Assembly (NCBI RefSeq): GCF_905397275.1
Contig: NZ_CAJPUY010000007.1
Coordinates: 230,826 to 294,825, forward strand
Origin: Cupriavidus yeoncheonensis
GTDB taxonomy: Bacteria > Pseudomonadota > Gammaproteobacteria > Burkholderiales > Burkholderiaceae
DNA: 64,000 nucleotides
Reading direction: 5' to 3'
Position 1 is the stretch's first letter. The number at the start of each line of letters is the position of its first letter. The notes under the pieces are model-generated. The model saw only the letters and a list, made by a program, of their open reading frames with translations, had not been told where the DNA came from and ran no database searches. The position numbers were made by a program, and so were the translations under genes. Of the stretch, positions 56,180 to 63,922 are shown piece after piece.

Positions 56180-56992
56180 TCAGACGTGGTAGGCGCTGTC
56201 GGGCACGTCGGTAATGAACATATGGCCGGGCGAGTGGGTCACCGCGAACGGAACGCCGGAGGCCATCACGGCGGCCTGGGGCGTGACACCGCAGGCCCAG
56301 AAGACGGGGATCTCGCCCGGCTCGATGCGCACGGCATCGCCGAAGTCGGGGCGGTTGATGTCGGCGATGCCCAGCGCGCCGGGATCGCCCACATGGACCG
56401 GGGAGCCGTGCACCGACGGGAAGCGTCCTGAGATCATGGCGGCGTCGGCTACGCGGCCGGCGGGAATGGGCCGCATGGACACCACCAGCTCGCCGCGCAG
56501 GCGCCCCGCAGGCCGGCATTGGCGATTGGTGCGATACATCGGCACGTTGGAGCCGTCGGCGATATGGCGGACCTCGATGCCCGCTTCCTGCAGCGGCGTC
56601 TCGAACGTGAAGCTGCAGCCGATCAGGAACGTGACCAGGTCGGGATGCTCCTGCCAGAGCGGCGTGGCGTCGGCGACTTCTTCCGCGAGCCGGCCATTGC
56701 GCCACACCCGGTACAGCGGAATGTCGGTACGGATGTCGGCGCCTTCGGCCAGCACGGTGCGGTGCGCACCGGCTTCGATGACGTCGAGCACCGGACAGGC
56801 CTTGGGATTGCGCTGGGCGTAGAGGAGGAAGTCCCAGGCCCAGTCGCGCGGCAGCGCGATCATGTTGGCCTGCGTCATGCCGGGCGCCACACCCGCCGTG
56901 GGCTCGGCTTTGCCGGCGCGGTACGCGGCGCGTGCGGCCCGTGCCGCCGCGACAGCGGCCGTGCGGACCTCATCAAGCACGTTGTTGGTCAT
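56180..56992 (-). CDS. DUF1445 protein, D-glutamate cyclase-like
   Basis: A 270-residue protein of PF07286 (DUF1445). Conserved blocks: [42 protein letters not shown], and [13 protein letters not shown] with [12 protein letters not shown] at the end. The mammalian homologue (DGLUCY) converts D-glutamate to 5-oxo-D-proline; bacterial ones are annotated as putative hydro-lyases. The position in front of PxpBC supports a link to 5-oxoproline-like compounds. Confidence 0.82.
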   Translation of the reverse strand: MTNNVLDEVRTAAVAAARAARAAYRAGKAEPTAGVAPGMTQANMIALPRDWAWDFLLYAQRNPKACPVLDVIEAGAHRTVLAEGADIRTDIPLYRVWRNGRLAEEVADATPLWQEHPDLVTFLIGCSFTFETPLQEAGIEVRHIADGSNVPMYRTNRQCRPAGRLRGELVVSMRPIPAGRVADAAMISGRFPSVHGSPVHVGDPGALGIADINRPDFGDAVRIEPGEIPVFWACGVTPQAAVMASGVPFAVTHSPGHMFITDVPDSAYHV

Positions 56993-57082
56993 GGAGGTTT
57001 CCTTTTTTTCCGTGATTCAGGCAATCAGGCGAACGGGGAAATGGCGATGCCGTGCCGCTCCATCGGCCTGGCAGTCCCGCGC

Positions 57083-58372
57083 TCACTGTTCGGCAATCTG
57101 GCCGCGGCCGGCCGGCATGGCCAGTGGATCGGCTGTCTGCGGATCGTTGTTCAGCTCGCGCCCCTGGGTTTCCGGCAACAGCAGGCAGGCAATCACGACC
57201 AGCGAATAGGCGCCGGCAGCCAGGTAGCCGATCGCCGTGCCCAGCGGCATCGACGAACTCATATGGCCGATCATCGCGGGAAACACTGCGCCCACGGCAC
57301 GCCCGAAGTTGTAGCAGAAGCCCTGTCCCGAACCGCGAATGTGGCTCGGGAACAGTTCCGTCAGGTATGCCCCCATGCCGGAAAAAATGCCCGACAGGAA
57401 GAAGCCGAGGGGGAAGCCCAGCACCATCATGGCCGCATCGGTAATGGGCAGCTGGGTATAGCAGGTCACGAGCACCGCGGCGCTCACCGCGAAGAGCATG
57501 AAGCAGCGGCGGCGGCCAAGGCGGTCGGAAAGCCATGCGCTGGTCAGGTAGCCGGCGAAGGAGCCCGCGATCAGCACCATCAGGTAGCCGCTGGTGTTGA
57601 GCACCGAGAGGTTGCGCTCCATCTTCAGGTATGTCGGCAGCCAGGTCGTCACGGAATAGTAGGCGCCTTGCATGCCCGTTGCGAGCAGGCTTGCCATCAC
57701 CGTGATGCCGAGCACGCCGGGTTTGAAGATCAGCATGAAGCTGTTGCTTTCCCCGGTGCGCGCAAGCTTGGCCTTGGTCTCGCGGTACACCTCGGGCTCG
57801 CTGATGTTGCGGCGGATATAGAGGATGAACAGGGCCGGCAGCGCACCCAGCCAGAACAGCACGCGCCACGCGTATTGCTGGTCGACCAGTGCATAGACGG
57901 CCCAGAACGCGATGGCGGAAATGCCCCAGCCCACCGCCCAGCTGCTCTGTACCAGTCCGACCGCCTTGCCGCGGTGGCGCGCGCGGATCATCTCGGCAAT
58001 CAGCACGGAGCCGACCGACCACTCGCCGCCGAACCCCAGGCCCTGCAGCATGCGTGTGATGAACAGCTGCTCGGGCGACTGCGTGAAGCCGCTCAGGAAG
58101 GTGAACAGGCTGAACCAGAGCACCGTGAGCTGCAGGATCCGGACGCGGCCGTACTTGTCGGCCAGGATCCCGGCCAGCCATCCGCCGAGCGCGGAACTGA
58201 TGAGCGCGCCGGTTGCGATGTAGCCGGCTTCCGCCTTGCTCATGCCCCAAACCAGGATGAAGGTCGGGATCATGAAGGTGTAGATCATGTAGTCGAATGC
58301 ATCGACGCCATAGCCGACGAATGCGGCGAAGAGCGTTTTGCGCTCCTCCCGGTTGGTTTCCTTAAGCCACAT
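57083..58372 (-). CDS. MFS transporter (probable carboxylate importer)
   Basis: A 429-residue major facilitator superfamily protein with 12 hydrophobic segments and the motif A GGWLAGILADKYGRVRI in the loop between helices 2 and 3. First gene of the catabolic operon; AAGGAG precedes ATG 58372, with an upstream extension of 17 codons possible. It probably imports the operon's substrate. Confidence 0.85.
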   Translation of the reverse strand: MWLKETNREERKTLFAAFVGYGVDAFDYMIYTFMIPTFILVWGMSKAEAGYIATGALISSALGGWLAGILADKYGRVRILQLTVLWFSLFTFLSGFTQSPEQLFITRMLQGLGFGGEWSVGSVLIAEMIRARHRGKAVGLVQSSWAVGWGISAIAFWAVYALVDQQYAWRVLFWLGALPALFILYIRRNISEPEVYRETKAKLARTGESNSFMLIFKPGVLGITVMASLLATGMQGAYYSVTTWLPTYLKMERNLSVLNTSGYLMVLIAGSFAGYLTSAWLSDRLGRRRCFMLFAVSAAVLVTCYTQLPITDAAMMVLGFPLGFFLSGIFSGMGAYLTELFPSHIRGSGQGFCYNFGRAVGAVFPAMIGHMSSSMPLGTAIGYLAAGAYSLVVIACLLLPETQGRELNNDPQTADPLAMPAGRGQIAEQ

Positions 58373-58737
58373 GGTTGCGTTCTCCTTCAAGGAAGACAGC
58401 GGAAGTTTGGAGGACGTCGTCACCGTCGCAACGAGGTCGGGGTCAGCCTGCGGCGCCAGGTACCAGCTCTGCAGTCATGTGGTCCGGTTTAGCAATCTGC
58501 ATGCCATGTTGGTGTAAAGATCACAGATAGCTCAACCATAACACAATTATTGTTGAACAATCTATTGAAATTGGCAGCTAAGGTATACACCTAGCCCTAC
58601 AGGATGAGCTGCCTTGTCACTGAACTGGTGCGTACCGTTCATCAAGGCGGGGCGGTTGCATCATCAAAGTGCGCTAACATTCCGGGCTTCGTAACCCCGG
58701 CGCCGGGGTCGACCTGCCAACGCGAGTTCCATACAAG
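58373..58737. other. Divergent regulatory region of the MFS/GntR genes
   Basis: 365 bases with an AT-rich core around 58500-58590 where the operator lies. No gene or RNA recognised; both promoters are expected here but not cleanly seen. Confidence 0.5.
58543..58561. promoter_or_regulatory. GntR (FadR-subfamily) operator
   Basis: TTGTTGAACAA (58550-58560) is an exact match to the FadR-subfamily consensus TnGTnnnACnA. It lies within ATTGTTGAACAAT (perfect, 58549-58561), and an overlapping ACAATTATTGT (58543-58553) adds a second perfect site, so three half-sites alternate. Confidence 0.75.
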
Positions 58738-59406
58738 ATGACATCGAGTCCCGATACGAAGAACCTGACCGAGCGCGTGGCGGAACTCATTCGCCAGAAG
58801 ATCGTGCATGGCGAGTTCTCGCCCGGACAGCGTTTGTCGGAGGCGGCGTTGAGCGAGAGCCTGCAGATCTCGCGCAATACCCTGCGCGAGATCTTTCGCC
58901 TGCTGACCAAGGAGGGGCTGCTCAAGCATGAACCCAACCGCGGTGTCGCGGTGGCCATTCCCAGCATCGCGGCCATCATCGACATCTACCGCGTGCGCCG
59001 GCTCATTGAATGCCAGGCATTGCGCCAGGCATATCCGCGGCACCCGGCCGGCAAGCACCTGCACAGGGCGGTGGACATGGCGTCGCAGTGCCGCGAACAG
59101 GGCGACTGGCTGGGCGTGGGTACGGCCAATATGGAGTTCCACATGGCCATCGTGGAGCTGGCCGACAGCGAGCGGTTGAACGAGATGTTTTCGCGCCTGC
59201 TCGCCGAACTGCGTCTGGCGTTCGGCATGCTGCAGGATCCCGAATTCCTTCACGCCCCTTACGTAGACATGAACGCGCACATCCTGCAGTTGTTCGAGTC
59301 AGGCAAGCTCAACGAGGCCGCCACCGCGCTTCATGACTACCTTGCGCAGTCCGAGCGCATCGTGCTCGCGGCCTGTGCGCGCCATCCGGTCTTCAAGTCA
59401 CGCTGA
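58738..59406 (+). CDS. GntR-family (FadR/FCD) regulator of the catabolic operon
   Basis: A 222-residue regulator with a GntR winged helix (about 8-75: LTERVAELIRQKIVHG, LSEAALSESLQISRNTLREI) and a C-terminal FCD domain (about 85-210: EFHMAIVEL, HILQLFESGKL), whose His residues usually bind a metal to sense a carboxylic acid. Divergent from the MFS-DUF1445-PxpBC operon and probably binding the operator at 58543-58561. Confidence 0.87.
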   Translation: MTSSPDTKNLTERVAELIRQKIVHGEFSPGQRLSEAALSESLQISRNTLREIFRLLTKEGLLKHEPNRGVAVAIPSIAAIIDIYRVRRLIECQALRQAYPRHPAGKHLHRAVDMASQCREQGDWLGVGTANMEFHMAIVELADSERLNEMFSRLLAELRLAFGMLQDPEFLHAPYVDMNAHILQLFESGKLNEAATALHDYLAQSERIVLAACARHPVFKSR

Positions 59407-59535
59407 GCAGGATCTTGCGGCGGCGGGGCGGTCGGGGCGGCGATTTGCCTGCCGTTCGCTTGCCGTGCGTGCCAACGGCGATCGGCCACGTCACACGCTG
59501 TGAGCGATGCCGCACAGAGGCGGGCACGCGGCTAT

Positions 59536-59551
59536 GTTTCCATATGGAAAC
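59536..59551. promoter_or_regulatory. 16-bp perfect palindrome upstream of a small membrane protein
   Basis: GTTTCCAT (59536-59543) and its exact complement to 59551; sequences of this form (TTTCCATATGGAAA) resemble operators of IclR-family regulators. No such regulator is in the window. Confidence 0.5.
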
Positions 59552-59644
59552 AAAACGGGTCCAAAACATATTCATAACGCCGCTACTCGCTGCGGCTATG
59601 CCGGGGGAAAAAGGACCCAAATCGGCGGATGCGAGGAGGGGGTC

Positions 59645-59800
59645 GTGAATGAATCCAAGATGGGCATATTGTCCCTGGTCCTGCTGGGGGCCGCACTTTA
59701 CGCGTTGGCAACAGCAATGGGCATACAGGTGAGCGTCAGCGATATGGCGACGAACCTTATACAGGTCGGTACCGATCTGCTGCACCGATTGTTGTTCTAA
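59645..59800 (+). CDS. Small membrane protein, 51 residues
   Basis: A GTG start at 59645 with GAGGAGG upstream opens a frame of 51 codons: one transmembrane helix (about 7-25, ILSLVLLGAALYALATAMG), then an amphipathic tail ending LLHRLLF. No family known. The ribosome site and the helix make it plausible, but its size limits certainty. Confidence 0.5.
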   Translation: MNESKMGILSLVLLGAALYALATAMGIQVSVSDMATNLIQVGTDLLHRLLF

Positions 59801-59960
59801 GCAGGCCTTCCCTGCGCCGCGCCTGCAGGTGGCCGCCAGCGATGAGGGGAGTCGTGACGAGGTTTCTGTCCCGGCGCGGAATGACCGGAGCCTGAAGCCA
59901 TACCCCATGCGTATTCCGGGCGCGGCAGTCGGCGGTCATCGTTGCCAGATGCCGGGCAAC
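59801..59960. other. Intergenic region before the tRNA-Thr terminator
   Basis: 160 bases with no gene or repeat recognised. It is the last chromosomal sequence before the element boundary. Confidence 0.35.
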
Positions 59961-59994
59961 AAAAAACCCGCAGAGCCTGATGCTGTGCGGGTTT
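59961..59994 (-). terminator. Terminator downstream of the tRNA-Thr remnant (minus strand)
   Basis: CCCGCAGAGC (59967-59976) and GCTGTGCGGG (59982-59991) pair with one mismatch; on the minus strand TTTTTT follows. It is placed as a normal tRNA terminator and marks the DNA left of the att site as native. Confidence 0.8.
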
Positions 59995-60027
59995 CTGGGT
60001 AACGCTGGTCAAACTTTGGAATGCTTG

Positions 60028-60077
60028 TGGTGCCGAAGAGAGGAATCGAACCCCCGACCTTCTCATTACGAATGAGC
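60028..60077 (-). tRNA. tRNA-Thr(CGU) 3' fragment at the element junction (att site)
   Basis: On the minus strand the sequence from the anticodon stem (CTCAT-TCGTA-ATGAG, anticodon CGU) through the T-arm (GGTTCGATTCC) to CTTCGGC-A-CCA is a good tRNA-Thr 3' half. The 5' half is absent: upstream of ATGAG the sequence stops matching any tRNA and no GCCGAAG is found to pair with the acceptor. This is expected when an element integrates in a tRNA gene and leaves a partial copy. Confidence 0.75.
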
Positions 60078-60180
60078 TTCCGCCCCTGATTCGACAACGA
60101 CCGCCGCAGCTATATCATTTATAAATCAACAACTTAAGTACGTGCAAGTCCGTTGCGGTACACTGCGGTCAGCAGCAGAT

Positions 60181-60202
60181 TTTGTCCACAGTTTGTCCAC
60201 AG
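60181..60202 (+). repeat. Two tandem 11-bp repeats before the integrase
   Basis: TTTGTCCACAG occurs twice end to end (60181-60191, 60192-60202), 34 bases before the integrase start. Candidate arm-type binding sites for integrase or excisionase. Confidence 0.8.
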
Positions 60203-60236
60203 GGCATGATCTGTCACTTTCTGTAGTGAGGATGGG

Positions 60237-61580
60237 ATGGTTCAACGGTACGGCATAGATCGAGATTTCGTGCGCGAACGGCAACGCGAGGTTGCCCGCG
60301 AAGTAAATCAACACGGCAAGGCAAAAGCGCGCGAGTGGGGCGACGACCAGTTACGCGGGTTCGTCCTGCGATGCACGCCAGCCGGGGTGCTTTCGTTCGG
60401 GGTTCGATTCCGTCGACCGGACGGTTCGCACGGCCGCAAGTCGATTGGCGATGCCGCCGTCATGAATCCAAGCGAGGCGCGGACCCTGGCAAGGGCGGCA
60501 CTATCTGCTGAGGACAAGGCCGGCGATACGCCGGCCGAAATTGCCCAACGCAAGCGGGACCGCGAGGAAGCCGAACGGAAGGCGGCCGAGGAAGCCGCCG
60601 CCGCCGCCAAGTCGATAACCCTGGATACTTTCTTGAGCGGTGCATATGCGGCGTTCGCCGAAGTCCACCTGAAGACCGCTGCAAAGAACATCAAGCGGGT
60701 CCGCGTGAACTTCGCGAACTTGCTGTCGCGTCCCCTGGCAAGCATCACGAAGCAAGACATTGAAGACTGGCGTTACGCGAAGCTGAAGACCGGCGTTCAG
60801 CCCGTATCGGCCGAACGCGAATTGAACGCCTTGCGCGGCGTATTGACCTACGCTGCCGAGTCGGGGCTGACAGCCGAAAATCCCGGCGCCAAAGTCAAGG
60901 CCATCAAGGTCGAGCCGCGCAAGGTGGTGCGCTACCTTTCCGATGATGAAGAACGCCGGTTGCGCGACGCGCTGGCCGCAAGGGATTCGCGCATCCGGAT
61001 GGAACGCGGTAGCGCGAACGAATGGCGACGCGCGCGCGGGTATGAGGAACTTCCGGAAATCACAGCACGCTACGTCGACCATGTCGAACCGGCCGTCTTG
61101 TTGTCCTTGAATAGCGGTCTACGCCTGGGCGAGTTGCTCAAGCTGGCATGGTCCGATTTGGACCTGAACGTCGGAACCATGACCGTGCGACCGACCGAGG
61201 CGAAAAGCAAAAAGAGCCGGGTCGTGCCACTGAATCGCGAGGCGTCAGAAGTCCTGAGTGCATGGCGCAAGCAATCCCCCGGCAAGATCGTTTTTGCCGG
61301 CCCGGATGACAAGCCGATGGGATCATTCAAGACGGCCTGGGCTAGCGTCCTGAGGTCGGCGCAAATTGAGAATCTGCGCTGGCATGATCTCCGACACGCG
61401 TTCGCATCAAGCCTCGTCATGCGCGGCGTCGATCTGAATACACTGCGCGAGTTGCTTGGACACGCCGACTTAAAAATGGTCCTGAGATATGCCCATTTGG
61501 CGCCCTCGCATTTGCACAATGCCGTGGCACTGCTGGACAAGCCAACGAAGCCGGGGCGTACTGCGTTGAAGGCTATCTGA
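60237..61580 (+). CDS. int: Tyrosine recombinase (site-specific integrase)
   Basis: A 447-residue phage-type integrase. N-terminal DUF4102-like arm-binding part (QLRGFVLRCTPAGVLSFGVRF), core-binding domain around 130-220, and the catalytic domain with Arg in SGLRLGEL, His-x-x-Arg in HDLRHAF, His in LLGHADL and the nucleophile Tyr in VLRYAHL. All residues of the active site are present, so it should be active. It lies next to the tRNA-Thr att site and reads away from it. Confidence 0.93.
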   Translation: MVQRYGIDRDFVRERQREVAREVNQHGKAKAREWGDDQLRGFVLRCTPAGVLSFGVRFRRPDGSHGRKSIGDAAVMNPSEARTLARAALSAEDKAGDTPAEIAQRKRDREEAERKAAEEAAAAAKSITLDTFLSGAYAAFAEVHLKTAAKNIKRVRVNFANLLSRPLASITKQDIEDWRYAKLKTGVQPVSAERELNALRGVLTYAAESGLTAENPGAKVKAIKVEPRKVVRYLSDDEERRLRDALAARDSRIRMERGSANEWRRARGYEELPEITARYVDHVEPAVLLSLNSGLRLGELLKLAWSDLDLNVGTMTVRPTEAKSKKSRVVPLNREASEVLSAWRKQSPGKIVFAGPDDKPMGSFKTAWASVLRSAQIENLRWHDLRHAFASSLVMRGVDLNTLRELLGHADLKMVLRYAHLAPSHLHNAVALLDKPTKPGRTALKAI

Positions 61581-61604
61581 TTCCCCCTTTTTTGCACCCT
61601 TACG

Positions 61605-61630
61605 AAACCCGCCACCGTGGCGGGTTTTTT
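61605..61630 (+). terminator. Terminator of the integrase gene
   Basis: AAACCCGCCA (61605-61614) pairs with TGGCGGGTTT (61618-61627), followed by TTTTTT. Confidence 0.88.
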
Positions 61631-61845
61631 CTTTCCCAACTATCTACACGAAGATTTTTCACGCTGGACATTGTTGCCGCTGATTCCATCTAATGCCGCG
61701 CGATTCCCGACCCTTCCTTGTGGCTAGTGAGTGGATTTCACGAAGGACGATCCGTCGCCAAATCTGGACTCGTAGCACGCTCTTACTCGCCTATCTTGAC
61801 CCATAGGGATTCCGTCGAATTCCACTTTTTCCGATGGGGTAACAG
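61631..61845. other. Gap between integrase and the replication module
   Basis: 215 bases; no gene. It likely contains the promoter for the right-hand operon (a TTGACC at 61796 is the only -35-like element, without a clear -10). Confidence 0.35.
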
Positions 61846-62091
61846 ATGAGCGCGAACACTTCGTATGAGTCCCGCAACGACCGTGCGGCGCGACGTGGAC
61901 GCCCTGGCGGCGGCCGGTCAGTTGCCGAGTTCTGCGCGGACTTCGGCTTCTCGAAACAGCATTACTACGTAATGCGCGCGCAAGGGCTGACCCCTGACGA
62001 ATTGCGCCTGGGAAATCGCGTCATCCTGACCGATACGGCAATCGCCGCCTGGGAACGGCGCATGCTTGCCGCTGCCGAAGCCGCCAAGTAA
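61846..62091 (+). CDS. AlpA-like small DNA-binding protein
   Basis: An 81-residue basic protein. The segment SVAEFCADFGFSKQHYYVMR suggests a helix-turn-helix, followed by LGNRVILTDTAIAAWERRM, as in AlpA/excisionase-like proteins that control integrase genes. It begins a four-gene string with little or no spacing. Function inferred from layout. Confidence 0.7.
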   Translation: MSANTSYESRNDRAARRGRPGGGRSVAEFCADFGFSKQHYYVMRAQGLTPDELRLGNRVILTDTAIAAWERRMLAAAEAAK

Positions 62092-62103
62092 GCGGTCCGT
62101 GCC

Positions 62104-62412
62104 ATGGCCGCCGGCCCGATTCTTCACAGCCTGTTTTACGTGGTCGAGTGTGGCATCGGCCAATGGCGCGCTTGCTGTCCGTGCTGCGCGCAACGGCGCC
62201 GCGACTTGCTGATCCGGGAAGACTCAAGCGGCGGCGTCCTGATCGCCTGCCGCCAGGGATGCGCACCGGTCCATATCCTTCGCGCGGTCGGCCTTACGCT
62301 GGCCGCCCTGGACCCGGACGACCCGTCGATCCCGCGGCGCGCCCCGGCGCCCGGATGGTGGCGTTACCCGCGTCCCCTTATCGACGGGGTCGTCGCGAAA
62401 GGGGAAGTGTGA
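62104..62412 (+). CDS. Primase-type zinc-finger protein
   Basis: A 102-residue protein with Cys-rich spacing CCPCCAQRRRDLLIRE...CRQGCAPVHILRAVGL, which follows the zinc-binding domain of DnaG/phage-type primases (C-x2-C ... C-x3-C). No Toprim domain is attached. It starts 12 bases after the AlpA-like gene and its stop overlaps the next start by one base. Confidence 0.7.
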   Translation: MAAGPILHSLFYVVECGIGQWRACCPCCAQRRRDLLIREDSSGGVLIACRQGCAPVHILRAVGLTLAALDPDDPSIPRRAPAPGWWRYPRPLIDGVVAKGEV

Positions 62413-63233
62413 TGCCGAGGAAGCCCGCCCCTCATGACCCCTACAGCAAGCTACCGCATCGCATTCAGTTTTCCCCGGCGTTCCGCGCGCTGTCCGCGAC
62501 GGCGCGTGCGCTGCTGCTGGACGTGATTTCGCGAGAGCGCGGAAGCAACAACGGCGACCTGATCGTCTCGCGTTCGATCTTCGCCCCGATGGGATGGACT
62601 TCCGATCAGAAGTTGCGCCGCGCGCTTGAAGAGCTGATGACTGCCGGACTTCTGATTCGCACGGTTGCCGGCCGCCAGCGCGTTGCCGCGCGCTATGCCT
62701 TGTCGTGGCTACCTATTGACAAGAACCGACCGCATGGACCGACTATGAATGGTGAATCTCGCACATTTAGCGTTCCCGAATCGGGATCGTTATCGGTCCC
62801 GATTCGGGACCTATTACGGTCCCAAAACGGGACCGCTAAATCGAGTTATGCACCCGAATCGGGACCGTATCAGTCTGAAAAACAGGGTTTAGCGTTCCCG
62901 AATCGGGACCGGGTTGCAAGTTGCCAGGTGGGGGCGAATGAAAACGCGGTCAGGTTCGCCCCCTGGAAGCCGGGAACCGGCCAGCCGATGACGGTCTATC
63001 TCGCCGAATCGGGGGATGGCCTGTCCGTGTCCGTGTGCCCGTCGATCCAGCGCACGGCGACCGAACTTTGCGACGCTGCCACCGATCCGGCGGTCGTCCT
63101 GCAAGCCGCGCGCCGTGCCTTGGCGATTGCCACACAGCACAACGCCGTCTTGCGGCTGGTGGGGACCGCCGCCGCGTTCGCGAAGTTCGACCCGTACTTG
63201 AACGCCGCCAAAGCCGAGGGGGCGATGCCATGA
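62412..63233 (+). CDS. Replication initiator-like protein with internal iterons
   Basis: A 273-residue protein. The N-terminal third (about 8-115) looks like winged-helix DNA-binding: FSPAFRALSATARALLLDVIS, SDQKLRRALEELMTAGLLIRTV. A low-complexity stretch (about 117-165, SVPESGSLSVPIRDLL) is encoded by the palindromic iterons at 62766-62911. The C-terminal part (about 185-273) is helical. The layout, DNA-binding domain, then origin-like repeats in the gene, then a C-terminal domain, is that of lambda O-type initiators. No direct family match is claimed. Confidence 0.6.
   Translation: MPRKPAPHDPYSKLPHRIQFSPAFRALSATARALLLDVISRERGSNNGDLIVSRSIFAPMGWTSDQKLRRALEELMTAGLLIRTVAGRQRVAARYALSWLPIDKNRPHGPTMNGESRTFSVPESGSLSVPIRDLLRSQNGTAKSSYAPESGPYQSEKQGLAFPNRDRVASCQVGANENAVRFAPWKPGTGQPMTVYLAESGDGLSVSVCPSIQRTATELCDAATDPAVVLQAARRALAIATQHNAVLRLVGTAAAFAKFDPYLNAAKAEGAMP
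62766..62911. repeat. Five iteron-like palindromes inside the initiator-like gene
   Basis: Cores: TCCCGAATCGGGA at 62774-62786 and again at 62896-62908; GGTCCCGATTCGGGACC at 62795-62811; CGGTCCC-5-CGGGACCG type at 62817-62835; CCCGAATCGGG at 62853-62863. Centres are 23, 23, 32 and 44 bases apart. Two copies share 21 bases (62766-62786, 62888-62908). They resemble binding sites for a replication initiator. Confidence 0.75.
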
Positions 63234-63601
63234 ACGCACCCCTGCCCGCCGCTGCTGCTGTAGGCGTTCTGCTGGCACAAGGCCGCACCTGGGTCGCCGA
63301 GCTTGCGAAGTTGGAAAGCTGGCCGCCTGCCCTGCAAGCCGATTTGCTGCGCCGACTGTCGCGCCAGCCTGCCGCGACACTGCCGGCCGATGTCGAGTAT
63401 TTCCGCCTGCGGCTGGCCGAAGCGAAGGACCGCGCCCGCCCGCGCGGCGTCGTTCCGGTCTTCGTGCAATGTCCGGGATGCCGGTACAAGCGCGACCGAT
63501 ACGGTTTTCCGACTGGGACGCTCGATTGCGTCGGCACGTCGAAATCATGCCTGTGGATGCGGTCGACCTCCGGCACGTTGAATCGACAGGGGAAGCCATG
63601 A
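63230..63601 (+). CDS. Cys-rich small protein of the element
   Basis: A 123-residue protein with a helical N-terminus (AELAKLESWPPALQADLLRRLSR) and a C-terminal zinc-ribbon-like CPGC ... DCVGTSKSC. It overlaps the end of the initiator-like gene by 4 bases, so they are coupled. Function unknown. Confidence 0.6.
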   Translation: MNAPLPAAAAVGVLLAQGRTWVAELAKLESWPPALQADLLRRLSRQPAATLPADVEYFRLRLAEAKDRARPRGVVPVFVQCPGCRYKRDRYGFPTGTLDCVGTSKSCLWMRSTSGTLNRQGKP

Positions 63602-63652
63602 CGCGGTACCCCAGGACTTGAGGCTCTATGAACCACACTTGCAGAGAAGAAA

Positions 63653-63922
63653 ATGGGACGAGGATTGCACTGCGCATCACGCGCCATCATCGAGACTGCC
63701 AATACCATCCTGGCGCAAATTCAACCTGCATCGGTTCGAGCCGTTTGCTACCAGCTTTTCATGCGGCGCCTTCTTCCCGATATGGGCAAGAACAGTACTG
63801 ACAAAGTATCGCGTCTGCTTACGCGAGCAAGAGAGAACGGCGACATTCCTTGGGAATGGATCGTTGATGAAACGCGCCAAGTAGAGAAGTCTGACCTTGC
63901 CCCTGTTCCACGAATCCCATAG
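63653..63922 (+). pseudogene. Accessory gene apparently truncated by an IS3-family insertion
   Basis: The ATG at 63653 (GAGAAG just upstream) opens a frame of 89 codons. It holds IQPASVRAVCYQLF, KVSRLLTRAR and IPWEWIVDETRQVEK. From memory, proteins with this N-terminus are several times longer, so the frame looks cut. From 63892 the sequence TGACCTTGCCCC begins, looking like the terminal repeat of the IS whose transposase ends at 63932; the final residues are therefore IS-derived. Function unknown. Confidence 0.6.

Noticed and set aside
62766..62911. A CRISPR array
   Set aside because: The repeats are short palindromes within an open frame with no uniform spacers and no cas genes.
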